Positions 9,412-17,950 of a stretch of 64,000 nt of DNA are shown piece after piece (position 1 is the stretch's first letter; every line of letters begins with the position of its first letter). This DNA is from Comamonadaceae bacterium (GTDB lineage: Bacteria > Pseudomonadota > Gammaproteobacteria > Burkholderiales > Burkholderiaceae_C). The position numbers were made by a program, and so were the translations under genes. The notes beneath the pieces are model-generated. The model worked only from the letters and a program-made list of their open reading frames with translations. It was not told the origin of the DNA and made no database searches. The stretch is from contig JAIYBZ010000001.1 in assembly GCA_027488255.1 (NCBI GenBank), forward strand, positions 62,001-126,000, read 5' to 3'.

Positions 9412-10157
9412 CCTCACCTCTCCACCGCGTGGCGCTTTCTGTCAATGTCAACAAAGTGGCTTTGCTGCGCAACTCTCGCCACTTGGGACTGCCCAGCGTG
9501 ACGCGTGCGGCCCTGCTGTGTTTGCAAGCGGGGGCGCAGGGCATCACCATCCACCCGAGGCCTGATGAGCGCCACATTCGGGCCACGGATGTACCTGAAT
9601 TGACGCTGTTGATGGCGGACTGGCCAGAGCGCGAGTTCAACATCGAAGGCAACCCGTTTCACAACCTCATGGACCATGTGCGTGCGGTGCGTCCCCACCA
9701 AGTGACCTTTGTGCCCGACAGCGAAGGCCAGTTCACCAGCGACCACGGATGGACTTTTCCGCAAGACGCTGAGCGCTTGAAGCCCTTGATTGAAGAGTGC
9801 AAGGGCTTGGGCGTGCGGGTCAGTTTGTTCATGGACCCTGTGCCTGAGCAAATGGCTCAGGCCCGCGCCGTGGGCGCTGACCGTGTCGAGCTCTACACCG
9901 AACCCTATGCGGCCAGTTGGGGAAAAGCCGACCAATCTGCCCAGCTGCAGCGCTATGCCGATGCCGCAGCTGCGGCCTTGCAAGTGGGTTTGGGCGTGAA
10001 CGCGGGGCACGATCTGAACCGCGACAACTTGCCCGACTTTGTGGCCGCGGTGCAGGGCTTGCAAGAGGTCTCGATTGGCCACGCCTTCATGGCCGATGCG
10101 CTGGAGTTGGGCTACGCCGCCACGGTGCAGGCCTATCTGGATTGCCTGAAAAAATGA
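9408..10157 (+). CDS. pdxJ: Pyridoxine 5'-phosphate synthase
   Basis: PdxJ joins 1-deoxy-D-xylulose 5-phosphate and 3-amino-2-oxopropyl phosphate in the DXP-dependent vitamin B6 pathway. The 249-residue TIM-barrel product shows the family motifs [12 protein letters not shown] near the N-terminus, HPRPDERHI, and [14 protein letters not shown] 9408 overlaps the recO stop (ATGA), and acpS overlaps its own stop in the same way, so the three are tightly coupled. Length and order are standard for proteobacteria. Confidence 0.97.
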   Translation: MTSPLHRVALSVNVNKVALLRNSRHLGLPSVTRAALLCLQAGAQGITIHPRPDERHIRATDVPELTLLMADWPEREFNIEGNPFHNLMDHVRAVRPHQVTFVPDSEGQFTSDHGWTFPQDAERLKPLIEECKGLGVRVSLFMDPVPEQMAQARAVGADRVELYTEPYAASWGKADQSAQLQRYADAAAAALQVGLGVNAGHDLNRDNLPDFVAAVQGLQEVSIGHAFMADALELGYAATVQAYLDCLKK

Positions 10158-10561
10158 TCTACGGCATTGGCACCGACATTTGCGACATCCGCCGCATTCA
10201 AGCCAGCTTGAATCGGCATGGCGAGCGCTTTGCCGCCAAAGTATTGAGTGAGGCCGAGATGGCCACATGGAAAGCCCGCAGTGAGCGTTGGCCAGAGCGC
10301 GGTGTGCGGTATTTGGCGACGCGGTTTTCGGCCAAAGAAGCCTTCAGCAAAGCGATTGGCCTGGGCATGCGCATGCCCATGACGTGGCGCTTGTGCGAGA
10401 TCGGCAAACGGCCCAGTGGGCAGCCTTTCATCGTGTTGCATGGCGAGTTGAAGGTGTGGTTTGAAGCCAAGGGCTTGTCGGCCCACATCACTGTGACGGA
10501 CGAATCCGAATACGCCGCCAGTTTTTGCGTGGTCGAGACGCGTGGGCCCACGGCCTCTTGA
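10154..10561 (+). CDS. acpS: Holo-ACP synthase
   Basis: AcpS transfers the 4'-phosphopantetheine arm of coenzyme A to AcpP, whose gene opens this window. The 135-residue product starts with [12 protein letters not shown], whose aspartate (D8) binds magnesium, and has [15 protein letters not shown], which carries the second metal-binding glutamate. The ATG at 10154 overlaps the pdxJ stop by 4 nt; longer in-frame frames upstream lie inside pdxJ and were discarded. Confidence 0.97.
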   Translation: MIYGIGTDICDIRRIQASLNRHGERFAAKVLSEAEMATWKARSERWPERGVRYLATRFSAKEAFSKAIGLGMRMPMTWRLCEIGKRPSGQPFIVLHGELKVWFEAKGLSAHITVTDESEYAASFCVVETRGPTAS

Positions 10562-10598
10562 TTCGGCGCCATTGCCCCCCATTTGAGTGAAACACCCC

Positions 10599-11684
10599 AT
10601 GACACTGCACGCCCCCCTGATTTTGGACATTGCCGGGACCACTCTGACCGATGTGGACCGCCGTCGCTTGGCCCATCCCTTGGTGGGCGGCATGATTCTT
10701 TTTGGCCGCAATTGGCAGAGCCGGACGCAACTGGCCGAGCTGTGTGCCGAGGTCAAGGGCCTGCGGCCAGACATGCTCATTGCGGTCGACCACGAAGGGG
10801 GTCGGGTGCAACGCTTTCGCAACGATGGTTTCACGCATTTGCCTCCCATGCGCGCCTTGGGCGCGCTGTGGGGGCAAGACGAAAAAGGCCAAACGGGGTC
10901 GGGCGTGCTCAAGGCCTGTGAGGCCGCCACCTCGGCTGGTTTTGTCTTGGCCAGTGAGTTACGCGCTTGTGGCGTGGACTTCAGCTTCACGCCGGTGCTT
11001 GATTTGGACCACGGCGAAAGCGGCGTGATTGGCGATCGCGCCTTTGCCAGAGACCCACGCGTGGTCAGCCTGTTGGCCCGCAGCCTGATGCAAGGTCTGT
11101 TGCTAGCCGGTATGGGCAACTGCGGCAAACATTTTCCGGGCCACGGCGCGGTGAAAGCCGACTCGCATGTGGCCTTGCCAGTAGACAAACGCAGCCTCAA
11201 AACTATTTTGGCCGACGATGCCCAGCCCTACCGTTGGTTGGGCAGCGTGCTCACCGCCGTCATGCCCGCGCATGTGATTTACCGCCAAGTCGACAGCCGC
11301 CCCGCCGGCTTTTCGCCGCGCTGGTTGCAAGACATTTTGCGTGGCCAGCTGGGTTTTCAGGGCGTGGTGTGTACCGACGATTTGTCCATGGCAGCGGCTC
11401 GCCAATTGGAGGGCCGCACCCTCAGCTATACCGAAGCCGTCATCACCGCCTTGCAAGCGGGATGCGACTTGGCCTTGCTTTGCAACCGGTCCTCTGTGGA
11501 TGGTGGACGTGAGCTGGATGAGGTGCTCGACCAATTGGCCGAAGCCCAACTCAAGGGCCGTTGGATACCCTGTGAGATCAGCGAAGAACGGCGACTGAAT
11601 TTGTTGCCCCGCGCGCCCGCGCGCCCTTGGGACGAGTTGATGCGCTCAGCCGACTACATGCAGGCATTGGACCGTCTGCCCTAA
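10599..11684 (+). CDS. nagZ: Beta-N-acetylhexosaminidase, glycoside hydrolase family 3
   Basis: NagZ removes GlcNAc from cytoplasmic anhydro-muropeptides in peptidoglycan recycling, and its product can signal beta-lactamase induction in some bacteria. The 361-residue product has AVDHEGGRVQRF, KHFPGHG followed by DSH, and TDDLSM around residues 259-264, which holds the catalytic aspartate. There is no signal peptide, in keeping with a cytosolic enzyme. ATG 10599 was preferred to an upstream GTG at 10587. It follows acpS by 37 nt and probably ends the long operon together with the next small gene. Confidence 0.96.
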   Translation: MTLHAPLILDIAGTTLTDVDRRRLAHPLVGGMILFGRNWQSRTQLAELCAEVKGLRPDMLIAVDHEGGRVQRFRNDGFTHLPPMRALGALWGQDEKGQTGSGVLKACEAATSAGFVLASELRACGVDFSFTPVLDLDHGESGVIGDRAFARDPRVVSLLARSLMQGLLLAGMGNCGKHFPGHGAVKADSHVALPVDKRSLKTILADDAQPYRWLGSVLTAVMPAHVIYRQVDSRPAGFSPRWLQDILRGQLGFQGVVCTDDLSMAAARQLEGRTLSYTEAVITALQAGCDLALLCNRSSVDGGRELDEVLDQLAEAQLKGRWIPCEISEERRLNLLPRAPARPWDELMRSADYMQALDRLP

Positions 11685-11702
11685 ACCGAACAGGACACTG
11701 CC

Positions 11703-12014
11703 ATGAACTGGATTGCACGCATTTTCATGGGCCTGATGGGGCTCGGTCTGTTGGCGGGTTTGTTGCTGGCTTTGGCGCTGTACACCGTTTTTGCCACGGT
11801 GCGTTGGTTGCTCACGGGGCGCAAGCCCCAAGTGGTGCTGGTGTGGCAGCAGTTCAGCGCCATGCGTAAGGCAGCGCGTTGGGGGCAAGGGCCTGGGCAT
11901 GGGTCAGCGCCAGGATCTCCCGGCGGTTTTGGCTCGACCCCCACCGGCGACATTGTGGATGTCGAGGCGCGCGAGGTGGTGGAAGACGCACCCCGCTTGC
12001 CTCCGCGCCCGTAA
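11703..12014 (+). CDS. Small single-pass membrane protein, unknown
   Basis: The 103-residue product has one hydrophobic segment at about residues 5-36, a short basic stretch (WLLTGRKP) and a Gly/Pro-rich, then acidic tail ending PRLPPRP. It begins 18 nt after nagZ and ends 11 nt from the convergent lysS stop. No family was recognised. The position suggests co-transcription with nagZ, and nothing more can be said about function. Confidence 0.6.
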   Translation: MNWIARIFMGLMGLGLLAGLLLALALYTVFATVRWLLTGRKPQVVLVWQQFSAMRKAARWGQGPGHGSAPGSPGGFGSTPTGDIVDVEAREVVEDAPRLPPRP

Positions 12015-12025
12015 TCGTTGGCCGC

Positions 12026-13576
12026 TTATTCCTGCACGTGACGCAGAGCGGGGAACAAAATCACATCGCGGATGCTGGCGCTGTCGGTCAACAGCATCAT
12101 CAAGCGGTCAATGCCAATGCCACAACCGCCCGCTGGGGGCATGCCGTACTCGAGTGCGCGCACAAAGTCGTGGTCGTAGTACATGGCCTCGTCGTCGCCA
12201 TCGTCCTTCGCCGCCACTTGGGCATGAAAGCGCGCCGCTTGGTCTTCGGCGTCGTTCAACTCGCTGAAGCCATTGCCAAATTCGCGCCCGGTGATGTAGA
12301 GCTCAAAGCGCTCGGTCACTTCAGGGCGTACGTCATTGGCGCGGGCCAAAGGTGAAATTTCGGTCGGGTGCTCCATGATGAAGGTGGGCTCCCAGAGCTT
12401 GTCTTCCACGGTTTCTTCAAAATACAAGACCTGCAAACTGGCCAAGCTGCGGGCCGACAACTTGTCTTTTTCTTCGCTCATGCCCAGCTTTTTGAGGGCC
12501 TGGATCAACCACGCAGCGTCGTCCACTTGCTCACCGGCTGGGGTGTGCTTGACGATGGCTTCGCGGATGGTCATGCGGGCGAAGGGCTGGCTGAGGTCCA
12601 CAGGCTTGCCGTTGTAGGTCAGGCTCAAAGTGCCGGCGGCGGTCATGGCGGCATCGCGAATCAGCGCCTCGGTGAAGCCCATCAGGTCTTGGTAGTTCCA
12701 GTACGCCGCATAAAACTCCATCATGGTGAACTCGGGGTTGTGGCGCACCGAAATGCCTTCGTTGCGGAAGTTGCGGTTGATCTCGAACACCCGCTCAAAG
12801 CCGCCCACCAACAAACGCTTGAGGTAGAGCTCGGGGGCAATGCGCAAGAACATTTCTTGTTCGAGCGCGTTGTGGTGCGTGACAAACGGTTTGGCGTTGG
12901 CCCCACCCGGAATCGGGTGCAGCATGGGCGTTTCGACTTCTAAAAAACCGTGCTTGACCATGAACTCGCGAATGCCACTCACGGCCTTGCTGCGCGCCAT
13001 GAAGCGTTTGCGAGCCGCCTCGTCGGTCATCAGATCGACATAGCGCTGGCGGTATTTCACTTCTTGGTCGGCCACGCCGTGGAATTTGTCGGGCATGGGG
13101 CGCAGGCTCTTTGTGAGCATGCGGATTTGGGTGGCATGGATGGACAATTCGCCGGTGCGTGTTTTGAACAAATAGCCTTCCACACCCACGATGTCGCCCA
13201 AGTCCCAGTGCTTGAACAAGGCGTACAGGTCTTCTCCCACATCGTCCCGGGTGACATAGACCTGAATGCGTCCCGTCGCATCTTGCAAGGTGGCAAAACT
13301 GGCCTTGCCCATGACGCGTTTGAGCATCATGCGGCCGGCCACTTTGGCCGTGGTCTTGCTGACCCCTTCGCCATTCAAGGCTTCGGCCTCTTTTTCACCA
13401 TGCGCTTGGTGCAGTTGGGCCGCGTGGTGCTCGGGCTTGAAATCGTTGGGAAACGCCACGCCTTTGCCCTCCGACTGCGCTTGTCGCATGGCCTTGAGTT
13501 TTTCGCGGCGCTCGGCAATCAGTTGATTTTCATCTTGAGCGGGAGCGGCAGGGGCGTTGGCAGTCGTGTCAGACAT
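12026..13576 (-). CDS. lysS: Lysyl-tRNA synthetase, class II
   Basis: LysS charges tRNA-Lys. The 516-residue product has an N-terminal OB-fold anticodon-binding domain (about residues 60-190) and the class II catalytic core with motif 2 ([20 protein letters not shown]) and motif 3 ending [12 protein letters not shown]. The start MSDTTAN was chosen; an upstream in-frame ATG at 13612 would add 12 residues without a better ribosome site. The alanine/proline-rich first 25 residues are a low-complexity lead. It converges on the nagZ operon with only 11 bp between stops. Confidence 0.97.
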   Translation of the reverse strand: MSDTTANAPAAPAQDENQLIAERREKLKAMRQAQSEGKGVAFPNDFKPEHHAAQLHQAHGEKEAEALNGEGVSKTTAKVAGRMMLKRVMGKASFATLQDATGRIQVYVTRDDVGEDLYALFKHWDLGDIVGVEGYLFKTRTGELSIHATQIRMLTKSLRPMPDKFHGVADQEVKYRQRYVDLMTDEAARKRFMARSKAVSGIREFMVKHGFLEVETPMLHPIPGGANAKPFVTHHNALEQEMFLRIAPELYLKRLLVGGFERVFEINRNFRNEGISVRHNPEFTMMEFYAAYWNYQDLMGFTEALIRDAAMTAAGTLSLTYNGKPVDLSQPFARMTIREAIVKHTPAGEQVDDAAWLIQALKKLGMSEEKDKLSARSLASLQVLYFEETVEDKLWEPTFIMEHPTEISPLARANDVRPEVTERFELYITGREFGNGFSELNDAEDQAARFHAQVAAKDDGDDEAMYYDHDFVRALEYGMPPAGGCGIGIDRLMMLLTDSASIRDVILFPALRHVQE

Positions 13577-13799
13577 GGGCGGGTGAGGTTGGGTTTGGTG
13601 GCGCTGGGCCAATCAATCCGGGGTTGATCGATGCGCGGGTGCGCAAAGCTTTCTATTTTAAGAGTTTGCGGGCGGATTCTGCGGCTCAGAAATGGAAGAA
13701 ATGCCGATCTGTCCGAATGCACGGGGCAACCCCAATATTTGGCGGAAATGGCCGAAGCATTCAGGCATCTGAGTATCATCGCGGCAGCAGGAGACGCGC
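13577..13799. other. Divergent gap between lysS and YggT-family gene
   Basis: This 223-bp stretch holds the two divergent promoters. A plus-strand frame through it has no start signal or domain, and no clear regulatory motif was found apart from the AGGAGA ribosome site of the following gene. Confidence 0.5.
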
Positions 13800-14357
13800 A
13801 TGGTTTTTCAAATGGTCAGTATGGTGTTGGATGTGTTGGCGGGCTTGGTCGCGGGCACCTGCTTGCTGCGCTTTTTGATGCAATGGCAGCGCATTTCCTT
13901 CCACCAACCTTTGGGGCAATTTGTCTTTGCCGTGACCGATTGGCTGGTCTTGCCCTTGCGTCGGGTGATCCCCGCAGTCTCCGCTTGGGACCTGTCGAGT
14001 GTGGTGGCCGCTTATTTGATCAAGTTGTTGCAATACGCTTTGTTGTGGCTCTTGATGGGTGGGCAAGTGGCTTTGGTGGCGTTGCCGCTTGTGAGTGTGG
14101 TGGGGCTGGCCCAATTGGTGGTGTCTGCCTTGAGTGCTCTGGTGCTGGTGCTGGCGGTCTTGTCTTGGGTGAATCCGGGAGCCCCGATGTACAACTTGGT
14201 GGTGCGCTTGTGCCAACCATTTTTGCGGCCTTTTCAACGCGTGGTGCCGCTGTTGGGCGGGATTGATTTGTCGCCGATTGCCCTGTTGTTGGCCTTGCAA
14301 TTGGTCGGTATGGTGTTGGCGCGATTGCAAATGTATTGGATGGTCGGCGGAGTTTGA
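13800..14357 (+). CDS. YggT-family integral membrane protein
   Basis: The 185-residue product consists almost wholly of hydrophobic segments (about residues 5-25, 60-85, 90-125 and 155-180). The pairs LVAGTCLLRFLMQW...PLGQFVFAVTDWLVLPLRRVIP and VLSWVNPGAPMYNLVVRLCQPFLRPFQRVVP are the duplicated signature of YggT proteins, linked to osmotic or potassium stress and cell-division factors in other bacteria. A good AGGAGA site lies 5 nt before the ATG. The gene is divergent from lysS and stands alone. Confidence 0.85.
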   Translation: MVFQMVSMVLDVLAGLVAGTCLLRFLMQWQRISFHQPLGQFVFAVTDWLVLPLRRVIPAVSAWDLSSVVAAYLIKLLQYALLWLLMGGQVALVALPLVSVVGLAQLVVSALSALVLVLAVLSWVNPGAPMYNLVVRLCQPFLRPFQRVVPLLGGIDLSPIALLLALQLVGMVLARLQMYWMVGGV

Positions 14358-14573
14358 TGCTGCCCGATTGTTCAACTGATTAATTCGACGCGGACGATAT
14401 CCACACGCTCTTTGTATGGGCCTTTTGTTGTTCATGAATATGCCGTTTTGACTTTGATTATTTGTCGATTAAATGTTATTTTTTGAATATTGAGAGAAAT
14501 AGCCTGCTGAAATAAATACCTCTTTTTGACAAGTATTTATTCAATATCCGAATTATCTGGACTTTAGGTGGCC

Positions 14574-14579
14574 TATAAT
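14574..14579 (+). promoter_or_regulatory. Likely -10 box of the H-NS-like gene
   Basis: A perfect TATAAT lies 33 bp before the start codon, within a 255-bp gap (14358-14612) whose second half is strikingly AT-rich. No good -35 hexamer is at the usual distance. Such AT-rich DNA is also what H-NS proteins bind, so autoregulation is plausible but unproven. Confidence 0.45.
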
Positions 14580-14612
14580 CTGGATTCTTTTCAACCATTA
14601 TTAGGAACGACC

Positions 14613-14915
14613 ATGTCGACCAGCTACAAAGAATTATTGGCACAACGCGAAGCACTCGAGCAAGCCATTGCCAAAGCGCGTCAAAATGAAATCTCTGCTG
14701 CCGTGAGTAAGGTCCGCGAATTGGTGGCCGAATATGGTTTGACAGCACAAGATGTTTTCCCAGGTCGCGCTGCCAAATCGGGCACTACCAAAGCTGCTGC
14801 GGGCAAAGTGGCCGCCAAATACCGTGATCCCGCCACCGGTCAAACTTGGACAGGCCGCGGCAAAGCCCCTAAATGGATTGAAGGCAAAGACCGCACCCCA
14901 TTCGTGATCGCCTAA
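14613..14915 (+). CDS. H-NS-family nucleoid protein
   Basis: The 100-residue product is a DNA-binding nucleoid protein that silences AT-rich genes. It has an N-terminal coiled coil (about residues 2-45, rich in Glu, Lys and Ala), a linker, and the C-terminal domain KYRDPATGQTWTGRGKAPKW, whose GRGKAP hook enters the minor groove. An AGGA site precedes ATG 14613. It sits at the edge of a polysaccharide module, though betaproteobacterial genomes usually carry several such paralogues, so a local role is not certain. Confidence 0.93.
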   Translation: MSTSYKELLAQREALEQAIAKARQNEISAAVSKVRELVAEYGLTAQDVFPGRAAKSGTTKAAAGKVAAKYRDPATGQTWTGRGKAPKWIEGKDRTPFVIA

Positions 14916-14927
14916 TCGGCCTCCCTA

Positions 14928-14970
14928 TTCAGAGTGTGGACATAATCTAAAGTACCTGTTCACTCTGAAT
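14928..14970. repeat. 10-bp perfect inverted repeat after the H-NS gene
   Basis: ATTCAGAGTG (14928-14937) is the exact reverse complement of CACTCTGAAT (14961-14970), with 23 bp between. It lies after the H-NS stop and before the terminator at 14983. It could be an operator or an extra RNA stem. Its loop holds a CATAAT hexamer that might serve the RfaH gene. Confidence 0.6.
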
Positions 14971-14982
14971 GACCAGACCTCC

Positions 14983-15006
14983 AACCCCGCTTCGGCGGGG
15001 TTTTTC
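14983..15006 (+). terminator. Intrinsic terminator of the H-NS-like gene
   Basis: CCCCGC-TTCG-GCGGGG with a stable TTCG loop is followed by TTTTT. It lies 15 bp before the RfaH start, so the H-NS transcript ends here and the next gene would need its own promoter or read-through. Confidence 0.85.
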
Positions 15007-15021
15007 GTTTAAAGTTCAGGC

Positions 15022-15573
15022 ATGACTCAAAACCCTCAAATCGCTGACACTGTGTTGGACGATTTTGCGCCCAGTCCGCGCTGGTATTTGGCTTACACCA
15101 AGCCCCGGCAGGAACACATCGCCCAAACCCATTTGCATTACCAGGCCTTTGAGACCTATTTGCCGCTGTATAAAAAGTTTAAAAAAACCGAGCAAGGTCC
15201 GGTGGCTCAGTTCGAGCCGATGTTTCCACGCTACATCCTGTTTCGTCCGAGTCGCGCCGAGCAAAGTATCTCCACCGTTCGCAGCACCAAAGGCATCACG
15301 ACCTTGGTGCGCTTTGGCTTTGAGCCAGCTTTGGTGAACGACGAGTTGGTGCAACGCATTCGCCAGCTGGAAGTCGACCGCAATCAAGCCACGCTGCAAG
15401 AACTCAGCAACCTCAAGGCGGGTCAAACGGTTTTTCTCAAGCACACCGCGTTGGCCGGCATGGAAGGGTTTGTCCAGAGTGTTTCCAGCAAGCGCGTCGC
15501 AGTTTTGCTTGAGATTTTGGGCCGTCCTACCGTGGTTCAACTGGAACATCACCAGGTCGAACTCAGCCAATGA
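15022..15573 (+). CDS. RfaH/NusG-paralogue antitermination factor
   Basis: The 183-residue product has an N-terminal NGN domain (WYLAYTKPRQEHIAQTHL, FPRYILFRP) and a C-terminal KOW-like part (GQTVFLKHTALAGMEGFV). This arrangement belongs to NusG paralogues such as RfaH, which travel with RNA polymerase and stop polarity in long polysaccharide operons. NusG itself is expected beside rplK elsewhere. The following genes are polysaccharide genes, which fits such a role. No ops element (GGCGGTAG) was found in the 15600-18900 stretch. The RfaH assignment is thus of family, not target. Confidence 0.85.
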   Translation: MTQNPQIADTVLDDFAPSPRWYLAYTKPRQEHIAQTHLHYQAFETYLPLYKKFKKTEQGPVAQFEPMFPRYILFRPSRAEQSISTVRSTKGITTLVRFGFEPALVNDELVQRIRQLEVDRNQATLQELSNLKAGQTVFLKHTALAGMEGFVQSVSSKRVAVLLEILGRPTVVQLEHHQVELSQ

Positions 15574-15660
15574 GGCCGAGGTGGTGAGGGGTATTTCTGG
15601 GGGCAGCGCCTTTTCATAACCCTATAAAATCTGCAAGCTTTCCCGGTTTAACGCATTCAC

Positions 15661-16380
15661 TTGACATCCATCACCGCTAATCCTTTGCCGCAGCACATCG
15701 CCATCATCATGGATGGCAATCGCCGTTGGGCCAAAAAACGCTTCATGCCCACCGCTTTGGGTCATGCCGCGGGGGCCAAACAAGTGCGCGACATCGTCAA
15801 AACCTGTGCGGAAATGGGAGTGCCCTATCTGAGCTTGTTTGCCTTCAGTACCGAAAACTGGAAACGCCCAGAAGACGAAGTTTCCAGCTTGATGGGCCTT
15901 TTCACCACCTACTTGCAAAAAGAAGTGGACGACATGAATACCAACGGCGTGTGTCTGAAGGTGGTGGGTGACAAAAGTCGGTTTGCACCGGTGTTGCAAG
16001 AACTCATCGCGCGGGCTGAGCAACAAACCGCGCAAAACACCCGCATCACTTTGACGGTGTGTGCCAACTACGGCGGGCGCTGGGACATGGTGCAAGCCGC
16101 GCAGGCCTGGCAACAGGCGCACCCTGCACAAAATGTGCGCGAGATGACCGAGGACGGTTTGGCACCCTACCTCAGCACCGCTTATGCGCCCGAGGTTGAT
16201 TTGCTCATTCGGACAGGAGGCGAGTCGCGCATCAGCAACTTCATGCTCTGGCAGGCCGCCTATGCAGAGATGTTTTTTACCGACGATCTGTGGCCTGAGT
16301 TTTCTCCGGCGCGTCTGAAAGAAGCCATGGCTTGGTTTGCTGGCCGTGACAGGCGGTTTGGCTCGTCAGCGCCGCTTTGA
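15661..16380 (+). CDS. Isoprenyl (undecaprenyl) diphosphate synthase-like
   Basis: The 239-residue product is a cis-prenyltransferase, the family that makes the C55 lipid carrier of cell-wall and O-antigen sugars. IIMDGNRRW puts the catalytic aspartate at D18; FAFSTENWKRP and the RTGGE.RISNFMLWQ.AYAE box are also present. The start is a TTG, since the next ATG (17 codons in) would remove part of the active site. The usual uppS lies in the frr-cdsA-dxr cluster, so this may be a second copy serving the polysaccharide module. That cannot be decided within this window. Confidence 0.88.
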   Translation: MTSITANPLPQHIAIIMDGNRRWAKKRFMPTALGHAAGAKQVRDIVKTCAEMGVPYLSLFAFSTENWKRPEDEVSSLMGLFTTYLQKEVDDMNTNGVCLKVVGDKSRFAPVLQELIARAEQQTAQNTRITLTVCANYGGRWDMVQAAQAWQQAHPAQNVREMTEDGLAPYLSTAYAPEVDLLIRTGGESRISNFMLWQAAYAEMFFTDDLWPEFSPARLKEAMAWFAGRDRRFGSSAPL

Positions 16381-16389
16381 GGGGACTGT

Positions 16390-16434
16390 AAGCCGTGTAT
16401 TCTTCATGTGAATTTCGCCTTCCCGGCTTTTTTT
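16390..16434 (+). terminator. Possible terminator between the uppS-like gene and rfbA
   Basis: AAGCCG (16390-16395) pairs with CGGCTT (16424-16429), with a small inner TTCA/TGAA pairing, and a run of Ts follows. The loop is long and the stem short, so function is doubtful. Confidence 0.3.
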
Positions 16435-16456
16435 CTGACCTCACCCATTCCACACC

Positions 16457-17329
16457 ATGACCTCACGCAAAGGCATCATTCTCGCGGGCGGTTCGGGCAC
16501 ACGCCTGTACCCCGTCACGCAAGCGGTCAGCAAACAGCTCATGCCGGTGTACGACAAACCCATGGTGTATTACCCGCTGACCACACTCATGTTGGCCGGT
16601 ATCCGAGAGGTCTTGTTGATCAGCACGCCCCAAGACACGCCCCGTTTTGCCGAGTTGTTAGGCGATGGCCACCAGTGGGGCATGAATATTCAATATGCCG
16701 TGCAGCCCAGCCCCGATGGCTTGGCCCAAGCCTTCATCATTGGCAAAGATTTTGTGGCCAATCAACCCAGCGCCCTGGTGTTGGGCGACAACCTGTTTTA
16801 CGGTCATGACTGGGTCAAGCTGCTGCACAACGCCACCCAACGCACATCGGGTGCCACGGTGTTCGCCTACCACGTGCAAGACCCGGAGCGCTATGGTGTG
16901 GTGGACTTTGATGACCAACAACGTGCCTTGAGCATCGAAGAAAAGCCCAAGGCCCCGAAAAGCAATTTCGCCGTCACCGGTTTGTATTTTTACGACAAAC
17001 AAGTTTGCGACATTGCGGCGGACATTCGGCCTTCTGCACGGGGTGAACTCGAAATCACCGACATCAACCAACGCTATTTGGCGCAAAACCAACTCCATGT
17101 CGAGATCATGGGCCGTGGCTATGCTTGGCTCGATACCGGCACGCACGACAGTTTGTTGGAGGCGGCTGGCTTCATCGCCACCTTGCAAAAACGCCAAGGC
17201 CTCATGGTGGCCTGTCCCGAAGAAATTGCTTTCCACCAAAAGTGGATCAGTGCCGAAGACCTGCAAAAGCTGGCCCAACCCTTGGCAAAAAACGGCTACG
17301 GCCAATACCTGCTCCATTTGCTGAAGTAA
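16457..17329 (+). CDS. rfbA: Glucose-1-phosphate thymidylyltransferase
   Basis: RfbA (RmlA) makes dTDP-glucose from glucose 1-phosphate and dTTP, the first step to dTDP-rhamnose. The 290-residue product has the nucleotide-binding loop GGSGTRLYP (residues 11-19), the metal-binding D111 in [11 protein letters not shown], and [20 protein letters not shown]. The length matches the family. The rfbC start lies 4 nt after its stop. rfbB and rfbD, needed to finish dTDP-rhamnose, are not in this window. Confidence 0.97.
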   Translation: MTSRKGIILAGGSGTRLYPVTQAVSKQLMPVYDKPMVYYPLTTLMLAGIREVLLISTPQDTPRFAELLGDGHQWGMNIQYAVQPSPDGLAQAFIIGKDFVANQPSALVLGDNLFYGHDWVKLLHNATQRTSGATVFAYHVQDPERYGVVDFDDQQRALSIEEKPKAPKSNFAVTGLYFYDKQVCDIAADIRPSARGELEITDINQRYLAQNQLHVEIMGRGYAWLDTGTHDSLLEAAGFIATLQKRQGLMVACPEEIAFHQKWISAEDLQKLAQPLAKNGYGQYLLHLLK

Positions 17330-17333
17330 ACCC

Positions 17334-17879
17334 ATGCCCTTGCACGTCACCGCCACCGCCATTCCTGACTTATTGGTCCTCGAGCCCCAAGTTTTTGGCG
17401 ACGCACGAGGGTTCTTTTTTGAGAGCTTCAACCAGCAAGAGTTCAGCAGAGCCACCGGTCTGAACCTCAACTTTGTGCAAGACAACCACAGCCGCAGTGC
17501 AAAAGGCGTGCTGCGGGGCCTGCACTACCAAGTGCAACAACCCCAAGGCAAGCTGGTTCGGGTGGTGCGTGGGGCGGTGTTCGATGTGGCGGTGGACATC
17601 AGGAAGAATTCCAACACGTTCGGCCAATGGGTCGGCATGGAGCTGAGCGAAGACAACCACAAACAAATGTGGATCCCTCCTGGCTTTGCGCATGGCTTTG
17701 TGGTGCTGTCTGACAGTGCAGACTTTTTGTACAAAACCACCCAATACTATGCCCCGCAGCACGAACGCTGCATCGCCTGGAACGACCCGGCCATTGGCAT
17801 CACTTGGCCATCAGGTTTACAACCCACGCTTTCTGCCAAAGACCAAGTAGGCAAATCCCTTGCTGAGTCGGAATGCTAA
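17334..17879 (+). CDS. rfbC: dTDP-4-dehydrorhamnose 3,5-epimerase
   Basis: RfbC (RmlC) epimerises dTDP-4-keto-6-deoxyglucose at C3 and C5. The 181-residue cupin shows LEPQVFGDARGFFFESFN near the start, the catalytic H64 in RGLHYQ, and the WIPPGFAHGFVVLS strand. The gene follows rfbA by 4 nt and must share its transcript. The partners RfbB and RfbD are absent locally. Confidence 0.97.
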   Translation: MPLHVTATAIPDLLVLEPQVFGDARGFFFESFNQQEFSRATGLNLNFVQDNHSRSAKGVLRGLHYQVQQPQGKLVRVVRGAVFDVAVDIRKNSNTFGQWVGMELSEDNHKQMWIPPGFAHGFVVLSDSADFLYKTTQYYAPQHERCIAWNDPAIGITWPSGLQPTLSAKDQVGKSLAESEC

Positions 17880-17950
17880 AGTGATCCTTTTCCCGTTAAC
17901 CTGCTTGCCTGCCGTCTCATGCCTATTCATCTGCCCCTTTGCTAAAAAAA

